Below the pieces are notes generated by a model. The model saw nothing but the letters and a program-made list of their open reading frames with translations. It was not told the origin of the DNA and did no database searches. A stretch of 64,000 nucleotides of DNA from Streptomyces caniferus (GTDB taxonomy: Bacteria > Actinomycetota > Actinomycetes > Streptomycetales > Streptomycetaceae). Location: positions 744,001 through 808,000 of the forward strand of contig NZ_BLIN01000005.1 in assembly GCF_009811555.1 (NCBI RefSeq), in the 5' to 3' direction. The translations under genes were made by a program, and so were the position numbers. Within the stretch, counting starts at the first letter, position 1. Every line of letters begins with the position of its first letter. Shown piece by piece: positions 57,351-64,000 of the stretch.

Positions 57351-58468
57351 GCAGCCTGGGAGGGACGCAGGGTGAGCATGCCCTCCGGGGCGGAGACGGC
57401 GCAGGGGCGGAAGCCGGAACCGATCTTGTCGAGGAGCGTGCGCAACCACCGGGAGTCCTGCTGCGAGGCGTGCCACAGCCGCATCTGCCGGGCCTGCAGC
57501 GGGACGATCCGGACCTCGTGGAGACCTCCGGTGTCCGGGTCGAGCGAGACGAGGTAGAGCAGCCGCAGGTCGTCCCGGTACTGCTCGTAGCCGGTGATGC
57601 CCTCGTAGTCGTCGATGAAATCGCCACACCCGTGGATCACGAGCTTTCCCCGGTACGCCTCCAGGGCGCGGGGGTGGTGCGAGGAATGCCCGTGGACGAC
57701 GTCCACGCCGCCGTCGAGAAGGGCGTGCGCGAAGGCGGCCTCGGCACGGGACACGTCATAGCCCCAGTTGGCACCCCAGTGGACGGAGACCACCGCGATA
57801 TCGCCCGGCCGCTTCCTCTCCCGTACCCGGTCGACGAGCGCGGTCGCGGCGGCGGGCGAGGGTCCGGGCACGAAGTCGACCCCGGAGCGGTCCGGGGTCG
57901 CGGCCCAGGCCTGCGGGATGCCGCTGGAGGGCATCCCGCAGGAGAAGACCAGGAGCCGGCGACCGCCTGTCACGGGGACGATCGCGGGGCGGCCGGCCGC
58001 GTCGGCGTCCGGGCCCGCCCCCGCCGTCCGCAGCCCCGCCCCCGCCAGCGCGTCGAGGGTGTCCGTCAGCCCCTGGCGGCCGAAGTCCAGGACGTGGTTG
58101 TTGGCCAGTACGCACACGTCGGGGCGGGCGGCGGCCAGGCACGGAAGGTTCGCCGGGTTCATCCGGTAGTGGATTTCCTTGGCGTCGGAGAAGGTGCCGT
58201 CCGCCGTGATGCTGGTTTCCAGATTGAGCACCCGGGCGGCGGGCGCGGCGGCGTCGAGCACCCGCAGGGCCTCCCCCCATGGCCAGGAGAAGTCGACCGG
58301 ACGGGGAACGGGGCCGTTCGCCACCTCCGCCAGATCGACATAGACCCGGGCGTCCCGGGCGTAGCCCTCCCGCAACGCCGGGTCCCCGGGAAACGGAAGG
58401 ATCTGGTCGATCCCCCGGCCGAGCATGACATCGCCGCAGAGGAACAGGGTGAGCAAGTCACCGCCCAT
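57323..58468 (-). CDS. CapA-family metallophosphoesterase-like protein
   Basis: A 381-residue CapA (poly-gamma-glutamate biosynthesis, PGA_cap) domain protein. Motifs are LTLFLCGDVMLGRGID at the N-terminus, VLANNHVLDFGRQG near 135-148, VVSVHWGANWGYDVS near 225-240 and HGHSSHHPRALE near 258-270. These are the metal-binding loops of the calcineurin-like fold. No signal peptide is evident. CapA proteins take part in polyglutamate synthesis or anchoring, but no CapBC is adjacent, so a general phosphoesterase role is the alternative. Confidence 0.9.
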   Translation of the reverse strand: MGGDLLTLFLCGDVMLGRGIDQILPFPGDPALREGYARDARVYVDLAEVANGPVPRPVDFSWPWGEALRVLDAAAPAARVLNLETSITADGTFSDAKEIHYRMNPANLPCLAAARPDVCVLANNHVLDFGRQGLTDTLDALAGAGLRTAGAGPDADAAGRPAIVPVTGGRRLLVFSCGMPSSGIPQAWAATPDRSGVDFVPGPSPAAATALVDRVRERKRPGDIAVVSVHWGANWGYDVSRAEAAFAHALLDGGVDVVHGHSSHHPRALEAYRGKLVIHGCGDFIDDYEGITGYEQYRDDLRLLYLVSLDPDTGGLHEVRIVPLQARQMRLWHASQQDSRWLRTLLDKIGSGFRPCAVSAPEGMLTLRPSQAAQGRRHTSV

Positions 58469-58764
58469 TCCCCCAGGTTAGAGCCGACGGGCGAAGGTTT
58501 CGCGGCGCGCCGGCCCCGCGCTCCGCTCCCCCGCGCCCCCGAGCCGGGCGAAGCCCCCGTTCCTCCCGGCCGACGAGCCGGCCCCCGCGCCTCTGAGCTG
58601 CGCTGATGCGCGCGGACGCGTACGGACGCGTGCGGGTGCCGACGGATCCGCGGAGGGTTGCGGTCCTGCGGATACCTGTGGATGCGGATACCCGCGGGTA
58701 CGGATACGTGGCTGATGGGAGACGCCGGGACGTGGGCGGGCCGGGTGGTGCGCGGGCCCGCCGG

Positions 58765-59823
58765 TCAGCAGGCCTCGCCCGGCGGCCTCGGTCCGGTCCG
58801 CCGGCCGTGCTCCCCGGTGGCGTCGGCCGTCACCGGGGAGGCGTACGCCGTGGTGGGCGCGGACGCCGTAGTGGGGCCCGCCGCCGCGGCAGGGGCTGCC
58901 ACCGCGCCGGGGAGCGCCGGGCCGCCGCGGGCGACGGGCGGGGCGGCGGGCCGGGGCCCGGCGGCCAGGATGCTGACGGTGTTGGCCGCCACGATGGTCG
59001 TGATGGCCAGCCAGTCGATCGGCTGCAGGGTCTGGTCCAGGACGACGAGGCCGACCAGTGCCGCGAGGACCGGGTTGACGCTCATGAAGATCCCGAAGAA
59101 GCGGGCGGGGACCCGGCGCAGGGCGAGCAGGTCGGCGAGGAACGGGACGGCCGAGGAGAGGATGCCCGCGGCCGCCGCGTATCCCACGGCGCTCGCGCTC
59201 GGCGGCCGGTGGGCGAGCACCGCGATCCCGACGGGGAGGTAGAGCAGGGCGGAGACCCCGGCAGCCGCGGCCGACCCCTCGGCGCCCGGCAGGCGGGCGC
59301 CGACGAGGCGGTTGAGCAGGATGTAGGACGCCCAGCAGGCGGCGGCGAGCAGGCCCAGCGCGACGCCCGCGTAGTCGGTGCTCGGCTGCGGGCGGGTCAG
59401 CAGGACCACCGCCGCCCCGGCGACGAGGGCGCACAGCAGATCCGCCAGGCGGCGGGAGGCGGCCAGCGCCACGGCCAGCGGCCCGAGGAACTCCAGGGTC
59501 ACCGCCAGACCCAGGCCGATGCGGTCGATCGCGGTGTAGAGGGACAGGTTCATCGTGGCGAACACCGCCGCCAGGCACAGCACCGGCCACCACTGCCGCC
59601 AGGTGAACGCGCGCAGCCGCGGCCGCCCCACCGCCAGCAGGACGAGCCCGGCCACCCACTGCCGCACGGCCACCACACCCGCCGGCCCGATCACCGGAAA
59701 CGCCAGTGCTCCGGTGGCGGCGCCGACCTGGTTGGAGAGCCCGCTGCCGAACATCATCGCCACACCCGCCGCGCGCCCCGGACGCGCCGCCGGTCCCCCG
59801 CGTGCGGCCCCGGGGTGCGCCAT
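58765..59823 (-). CDS. EamA-family (RhtA-like) drug/metabolite exporter
   Basis: A 352-residue polytopic membrane protein with about 10 helices in two EamA halves (MMFGSGLSNQVGAATGALAF, then GLLAAACWASYILLNRLVGA). The ARFFGIFMSVNPVLAALVGLVVLDQTL segment is the family C-terminal signature. The last 60 residues are an Ala/Pro/Thr-rich cytoplasmic tail. EamA proteins of the RhtA group export amino acids. ATG 59823 is used. It is divergent from the LysR gene, its likely regulator. Confidence 0.88.
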   Translation of the reverse strand: MAHPGAARGGPAARPGRAAGVAMMFGSGLSNQVGAATGALAFPVIGPAGVVAVRQWVAGLVLLAVGRPRLRAFTWRQWWPVLCLAAVFATMNLSLYTAIDRIGLGLAVTLEFLGPLAVALAASRRLADLLCALVAGAAVVLLTRPQPSTDYAGVALGLLAAACWASYILLNRLVGARLPGAEGSAAAAGVSALLYLPVGIAVLAHRPPSASAVGYAAAAGILSSAVPFLADLLALRRVPARFFGIFMSVNPVLAALVGLVVLDQTLQPIDWLAITTIVAANTVSILAAGPRPAAPPVARGGPALPGAVAAPAAAAGPTTASAPTTAYASPVTADATGEHGRRTGPRPPGEAC

Positions 59824-59873
59824 GCCTTGAGTGCTCCTTCTCATGCACCGCAGCATCCGCCCGGACAGATCCA

Positions 59874-59894
59874 TACGTAAAATGCATGCACGTA
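59874..59894. promoter_or_regulatory. Candidate LysR operator between the exporter and lysR genes
   Basis: TACGT-N11-ACGTA (59874-59894) is a dyad of the T-N11-A type bound by LysR regulators, with TGCATGCA in its centre. It lies 33 bases from the LysR ATG and 51 from the exporter ATG. Confidence 0.65.
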
Positions 59895-59926
59895 CTCATC
59901 GATGCGCTGTGGTTATGGATCGGGAC

Positions 59927-60829
59927 ATGGAACTACGACATCTGCGCTGCCTGGTGGCGATCGTCGACGCCGGTGGCTTCACCGACGCCGCCATCGAACT
60001 CGGTATCTCCCAGGCGGCAGTGTCCCGGACCCTCGGTTCGCTCGAAGACAGCCTGGGCGTACGGCTGTTGCACCGCACGAGCAGGAGCGTCATCCCCACC
60101 ACCGCCGGTGTCCAAGTGCTGGCGCGCGCCCGGAAGGTGCTCGCCGAGGCCGACAACCTCGTCCGCGAAGCCACCACCGGACACACCCGGCTGCGGATCG
60201 GCCATGCCTGGTCGGCCATGGGCCGGCACACCGCCGAGTACCAGCGCCGTTGGGCCGCCCGGTACCCCGACGTCGAACTCCATCTGATCCGCACCAACTC
60301 CGCGACCGGCGGCCTGGCGGAGGGCCTGTGCGACCTCGCCGTGGTCCGTACGGCCTTCGACGACGCACGCTTCGCCAGCGCGGTCGTCGGCCAGGAACGC
60401 CGCTACTGCGCCATGGCCGCCGACGACCCCTGGGCCACCCGCCGCTCCATCGCCCTGGCCGACATCCGCACCCGCACCCTCCTCATCGACCGGCGGACGG
60501 GCACCACCACGGCCGACCTGTGGCCCGAATCGGCCCGTCCCGACGTCGCCTACACCCAGGACATCGACGACTGGCTCAGCCTGATCGCCACCGGACGCAG
60601 CGTGGGCATCACTCCCGAGAGCACCGTCAACCAGTACCGGCGCGACGGCATCGTCTTCCGGCGCCTGCGCGACGCCACTCCCATAGCGGTCCACCTCATC
60701 TGGCGCCACCATGACCCGCATCCGGCGACCCACGCCGCCGTCGCGCTGCTGACCGACCTCTACCAACAGCGGAGGTCTCCCCGCCGCCCCGCTTCCCCGC
60801 CTCCCCGGGCACCGCGAGCAGACAGGTAG
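59927..60829 (+). CDS. LysR-family transcriptional regulator
   Basis: A 300-residue LysR regulator. The winged HTH spans residues 1-60 (MELRHLRCLVAIVDAGGFTDAAIELGISQAAVSRTLGSLEDSLGVRLLHRTSR). The effector domain spans about 90-290. ATG 59927 (MELRHL) is the canonical LysR start; ATG 59915 adds four residues. It is divergent from the EamA exporter and probably activates it in response to a small-molecule substrate of the exporter. The C-terminal 20 residues are Arg/Pro-rich. Confidence 0.92.
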   Translation: MELRHLRCLVAIVDAGGFTDAAIELGISQAAVSRTLGSLEDSLGVRLLHRTSRSVIPTTAGVQVLARARKVLAEADNLVREATTGHTRLRIGHAWSAMGRHTAEYQRRWAARYPDVELHLIRTNSATGGLAEGLCDLAVVRTAFDDARFASAVVGQERRYCAMAADDPWATRRSIALADIRTRTLLIDRRTGTTTADLWPESARPDVAYTQDIDDWLSLIATGRSVGITPESTVNQYRRDGIVFRRLRDATPIAVHLIWRHHDPHPATHAAVALLTDLYQQRRSPRRPASPPPRAPRADR

Positions 60830-60832
60830 GCC

Positions 60833-61672
60833 ATGACGGATCCCACTGCCGCGTGGCGGGAAAAGGCAGCGGCTCTCGGCCCTTTCGCCGCCTTCGAGAC
60901 GCACCCCGCGGACTCGGAACTCGTCCTGCCCTGGCGCGCGTTGAGCGAGGTGACGCGGGAAGGGAACGGCGTCCTGCGGGAGCGCATCACCGCGGTGCGC
61001 GGCGCTCTTGCCGCCCGCGGCGGCAGACCGGCCGAGGCCGTCGAAGAGCGCGTGGCCGCGTCGGTGGCGCATCTGGGCCTGGTGGCACGGGTCCTCTCGC
61101 CGATGCTCGGCCTGGCCGCTCTGCACGCCCTGCCGGCGCGGCCGCCCGGCCTGGACGAGCTGAGGTGGCACTCCGGCCTCGGCGGCGCCTTCGCGCTGTC
61201 ACTGCCACGGGAGACGGTGGCCGCAGTCGCCATGAGCGGCTCCGGCTCCGGCTCCGTCGTCAATCACGGTACCGATCCCGATGCCGGTGCTGATGCCCGT
61301 GCCGGTGCCGCCGCCATGGACGCCATGCTGGACGGCCCGGTCCGCGAACTGAACGACGCCGTCGCGGCCTTCTCGGTATCCCCGCGCGTCCTGTGGGGCA
61401 ATGTGGCCTCGGCCGTGAACGGCGCTGCCACCGGCATCGCGGCCGCGGCACCGGCCCTGGCGCGGCCCGCGCGCACCGCGGCCCTGCTGCTCCTGCACCG
61501 TCCGCGGCTCCGGGACACCCACACCCTGGGCGCCCCCCTGGACGGTCCCCCGGACGACTCCCCGGCCGCCCCCAACGCGCGCTTCCGACGCCGGAGTTGC
61601 TGCCTGATCTACCGGGCCGCCCCGAATGCCGCCGGAGCCACCTGCGGTGACTGCGTCCTCGTACGCCCGTAG
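60833..61672 (+). CDS. FhuF-like ferric-iron reductase family protein
   Basis: A 279-residue protein. The C-terminus has the FhuF signature of two adjacent cysteines followed by a CxxC pair: Cys256-Cys257, then Cys271 and Cys274 (SCCLIYR..., TCGDC). In FhuF these bind a 2Fe-2S cluster that reduces ferric siderophores. The N-terminal 250 residues show the helical FhuF-like pattern ([19 protein letters not shown]). An Ala/Asp-rich insert lies near residues 150-160. It starts only four bases after the lysR stop, so it may be co-transcribed. Confidence 0.87.
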   Translation: MTDPTAAWREKAAALGPFAAFETHPADSELVLPWRALSEVTREGNGVLRERITAVRGALAARGGRPAEAVEERVAASVAHLGLVARVLSPMLGLAALHALPARPPGLDELRWHSGLGGAFALSLPRETVAAVAMSGSGSGSVVNHGTDPDAGADARAGAAAMDAMLDGPVRELNDAVAAFSVSPRVLWGNVASAVNGAATGIAAAAPALARPARTAALLLLHRPRLRDTHTLGAPLDGPPDDSPAAPNARFRRRSCCLIYRAAPNAAGATCGDCVLVRP

Positions 61673-61968
61673 CCCCAGGGGCCCGGCCGCGTAGTCCGGC
61701 TCATCCGGCAAACCGCTGCCGGTGGATGAGGGGTGCGGCTCACCGCTCCCTGCTCCGGTATTCCTGGATCATGCAGGGGCCGGAGGGCGCGCGGTTGCAC
61801 AACCGCGCGTCCCGCGCTTCCTTCCGGGGTTTGTGCCTTCTGAATGCGAGGCCGCCCCCTTTCACGCTGTACCAACGTGATCTCCACTCTGTTTGGCTTG
61901 GTGCCGCACGGCCACTTTGTTCACCACCGGCCGCTTTGCTCACTTCTGTTCACGTCCCGGGAGGGAAT
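61673..61968. other. Gap upstream of the encapsulin gene
   Basis: 296 bases with no gene. It is more AT-rich near the right end (CACTTTGTTCACC, TTTGCTCAC), suggesting the encapsulin promoter, but no unique motif stands out. Confidence 0.45.
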
Positions 61969-63411
61969 GTGTCCGTACCGGACAGCGTCACCGGTTCCGC
62001 TGCCACAGAGCCCGCACTCGAACCACCCGCAGACAGTGCGCTCACCAGCCTCAGCACCCGGGCCGCGCGCCAACTGGCGACCACCACCAAGTCCGAGCCC
62101 CAGATGCAGGCCATCACCTCGCGATGGCTGCTGAAGATGCTGCCGTGGGTGGACGTCAAGGGCGGTACGTACCGGGTCAACCGGCGTCTGCAGCTCCGGG
62201 TGGGCCGGGGCCGGGTCCAGTTCGAGCAGAACGGCGCGGACGACATCAAGGTGATCCCGCAGACGCTCACCGAGCTGCCGGTCCTGCGCGGTTACGACGA
62301 CATCGAGGTCCTCAAGGAGCTCGCCGGCCGCTTCCGCGTCCGCGAGGTCCGGGCCGGCCAGATCCTCTTCGAGGCCGGGCAGCCCGCCACCGAGGCGTAC
62401 CTCGTCGTCCACGGCCGGTTCGCCCGCTACACGGTCGGCAAGTACGGCGAGGAGGAGGTCATCGGCGTCGTCACGGACGGCGACCAGATGGGGGACGAGG
62501 CGGTCGGCCGGCCCGATCCGCTGTGGCAGAGCTCGGTCCGGGCCGAAACGGCCGGTGTGCTGATGGTGCTGCCCTGGGGCGTCGTCCAGGAGCTGACCGA
62601 CCGCGTGCCGTCCCTGGCAGCACATCTGGCGGCGTATGCGGAGCAGCAGCAGCGCCCGATGAACCGCAAGGGAGAGGCGGAGGTGCCGGTGCAGGCGGGG
62701 CACGTCGGCGAGCCGACGCTGTCCGGCGGCTTCGTCGACTACGACCTCGCCCCGCGCGAGTACGAACTCTCCCTGACCCAGACCGTGCTGCGGGTGCACA
62801 GCCGGGTCGCCGATCTCTACAACGAGCCCATGGACCAGACGCAGCAGCAACTCCGGCTGACCGTCGAGGAGATCCGCGAACGCCAGGAGTGGGAGCTGGT
62901 CAACAACCGGGAGTTCGGCCTGCTGCACAACGCCGACTACGGCCAGCGCATCAGCACCTACACCGGCCCGCCCACCCCCGACGACATGGACGAGCTGTTG
63001 TCCATGCGCCGCAAGACGCGGCTGTTCCTGGCCCATCCGAAGGCGATCGCCGCCTTCTTCCGGCAGTGCAACAAGCGTGGTCTGGTGCCCGGTACGGCGA
63101 ACGTCGACGGGCACGAGGTCCCCGCCTGGCGCGGCGTCCCGATCTTCCCGTGCGGCAAGATCCCGATCAGCGACACGCACACCAGCAGCATCATCGCGCT
63201 GCGCACCGGCGAGGCGGACCAGGGAGTCGTCGGCCTCTACCAGACCGGCATCCCCGAGGAGTTCCAGCCCGGCCTGAACGTCCGCTTCATGGGCGTCGAC
63301 CCGGCCGCCATCATCAAATACCTGGTCACCGCCTACTACTCGATGGCCATCCTCGTGCCCGACGCAGCCGGAATCCTGGAGAACGTCCAGATCGGCCGGA
63401 ACGCCGACTGA
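61969..63411 (+). CDS. Family 2B encapsulin shell protein with cyclic-nucleotide-binding domain
   Basis: A 480-residue shell protein with an HK97-like fold that self-assembles into a nanocompartment. GTG 61969 is used because CGGGAGGGA lies just upstream. Residues about 105-215 form a cyclic-NMP-binding (Crp-like) insert ([43 protein letters not shown]), the mark of family 2B. The HK97-like portion follows, with [22 protein letters not shown] and [13 protein letters not shown]. The cNMP domain may sense second messengers at the shell surface. The next gene is the probable cargo. Confidence 0.9.
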   Translation: MSVPDSVTGSAATEPALEPPADSALTSLSTRAARQLATTTKSEPQMQAITSRWLLKMLPWVDVKGGTYRVNRRLQLRVGRGRVQFEQNGADDIKVIPQTLTELPVLRGYDDIEVLKELAGRFRVREVRAGQILFEAGQPATEAYLVVHGRFARYTVGKYGEEEVIGVVTDGDQMGDEAVGRPDPLWQSSVRAETAGVLMVLPWGVVQELTDRVPSLAAHLAAYAEQQQRPMNRKGEAEVPVQAGHVGEPTLSGGFVDYDLAPREYELSLTQTVLRVHSRVADLYNEPMDQTQQQLRLTVEEIRERQEWELVNNREFGLLHNADYGQRISTYTGPPTPDDMDELLSMRRKTRLFLAHPKAIAAFFRQCNKRGLVPGTANVDGHEVPAWRGVPIFPCGKIPISDTHTSSIIALRTGEADQGVVGLYQTGIPEEFQPGLNVRFMGVDPAAIIKYLVTAYYSMAILVPDAAGILENVQIGRNAD

Positions 63412-63429
63412 CCAGGTGGAGTACGCACC

Positions 63430-64000
63430 ATGAGCACGCCTCCCACATCCGACGCCGGGTTCACGTTGCCCGGCCCGCCCAACCTCGCCCGCACGCTGCG
63501 GGCCCGACGCGGCGGTGCCGTCCCGGGGCTGAGGTACCGCCCCGCCGCCCCCGCCGACCCGGAGAAGGCCCAGGAGATCGACCGCAGGCTGGAGGCCTGG
63601 GCCCGCGGGCTGGATCTCTTCCCCGCGCAGTGGACCGGGGACTTCGCGCAGTTCCAGGTCGGCCGGGCCGTCGTCCTGCAGCATCCCGGCGCGGCCGATC
63701 TCGAGCGTCTCACCGCTGCGGGCAAGCTCCTGCTGGCCGAGAACATCGTCGACAGCTGCTACTGCGAGGAGGACGAAGGACGCGGCGCCGCGCGGCGCGG
63801 CCTGGGCGGCCGGCTGATCATCGCCCAGTCCGCCCTCGACCCGTTCCACGCCACTCCCGGGCTGGAGGAGGAGTGGCGTCTCGGCGTGCAGGCCGACGGG
63901 CCCCTGCGCTCGTACCACTGGGCCCTGAAGGACTACGCGGCCCTCGCCACCCCCAGTCAGACGGACCGGTTCGTCCATGACATCGCCCGGCTGCACCTCG
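63430..64000 (+). CDS. Family 2 encapsulin cargo: terpene cyclase (partial, cut by window end)
   Basis: The first ~190 codons of a terpene synthase related to 2-methylisoborneol synthase. After a disordered N-terminus of about 35 residues (a possible encapsulation signal), the fold shows EEIDRRLEAWARGLDLFPAQ, then the metal-binding region NIVDSCYCEEDE at about 106-116. Instead of a classical DDxxD there is DSCYCEED, so the first Asp-rich motif is modified. The second NSE motif lies beyond the window. It starts 18 bases after the encapsulin stop, consistent with cargo-shell co-expression. Confidence 0.85.
   Translation, partial: MSTPPTSDAGFTLPGPPNLARTLRARRGGAVPGLRYRPAAPADPEKAQEIDRRLEAWARGLDLFPAQWTGDFAQFQVGRAVVLQHPGAADLERLTAAGKLLLAENIVDSCYCEEDEGRGAARRGLGGRLIIAQSALDPFHATPGLEEEWRLGVQADGPLRSYHWALKDYAALATPSQTDRFVHDIARLHL

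Noticed and set aside
61893..63980. Large frames on both strands opposite or out of frame with the encapsulin
   Set aside because: They are low-complexity Arg/Ala/Gly sequence. Only one frame carries the cNMP-binding and HK97-like motifs.

Overview
The window is a high-GC actinobacterial chromosome segment, almost certainly Streptomyces. The evidence is third-position GC bias in every gene, many GTG starts, frequent 4-base ATGA/GTGA gene overlaps, DmdR-type iron boxes, a complete ten-gene Streptomyces gas-vesicle cluster (gvpOAFGYZJLSK), an RppA-type polyketide synthase and a rifamycin-associated promoter element. No rRNA, tRNA, CRISPR array, transposase or prophage gene was seen.

Region 1 (1-9785) is a divergent, iron-boxed locus. 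A dipeptide/nickel-class ABC importer (ATPase partial, two permeases, lipoprotein binding protein) reads left. An alpha-KG amino-acid hydroxylase, an SbnB-like dehydrogenase, a PLP decarboxylase, an SbnA-like PLP synthase and a MATE exporter read right. There is no NRPS or NIS synthetase, so the set looks like a dedicated pathway to a small aminopolycarboxylate (ethylenediamine-type) metallophore. This is the most interesting system in the window.

Region 2 (10092-17877) holds a PAS/PP2C phosphatase, a membrane-anchored NTF2-like protein, and a RamB-type regulator divergent from the glyoxylate-shunt operon aceA, malate synthase and 3-hydroxybutyryl-CoA dehydrogenase. Region 3 (18015-27924) holds a PaoABC-type molybdenum hydroxylase, an SRPBCC protein, membrane proteins, a cytochrome-b/sulfite-oxidase-like fusion, a CBS-BON protein and a double universal stress protein. 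Region 4 (28130-33356) holds a decayed MerR-like gene, a cold-shock protein, a DEAD-box helicase and an SCO5918-like protein, then a lone GvpU-like gene, a 22-bp tandem repeat, a VOC protein and a small hydrophilic protein.

Region 5 (33357-44917) holds a rifampicin monooxygenase (Rox) preceded by a near-perfect rifamycin-associated element, a secreted phosphoesterase, EfeO-EfeB without EfeU, an SDR with an XRE-cupin regulator, and a P450/RppA pair for tetrahydroxynaphthalene-type pigments. Region 6 (45061-54159) pairs an accessory dnaK-grpE with the gas-vesicle cluster. Region 7 (54503-64000) holds a small hydrophobic protein, a type II cholesterol oxidase, a methyltransferase, a CapA-like protein, a divergent EamA exporter/LysR pair, an FhuF-like iron reductase, and at the right edge a family 2B encapsulin followed by its probable terpene-cyclase cargo (cut by the window end).

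The recurring themes are iron (metallophore locus, EfeOB, FhuF-like protein), self-assembling protein compartments (gas vesicles, encapsulin) and stress or secondary metabolism. This is typical of an accessory-rich Streptomyces region rather than the conserved core.
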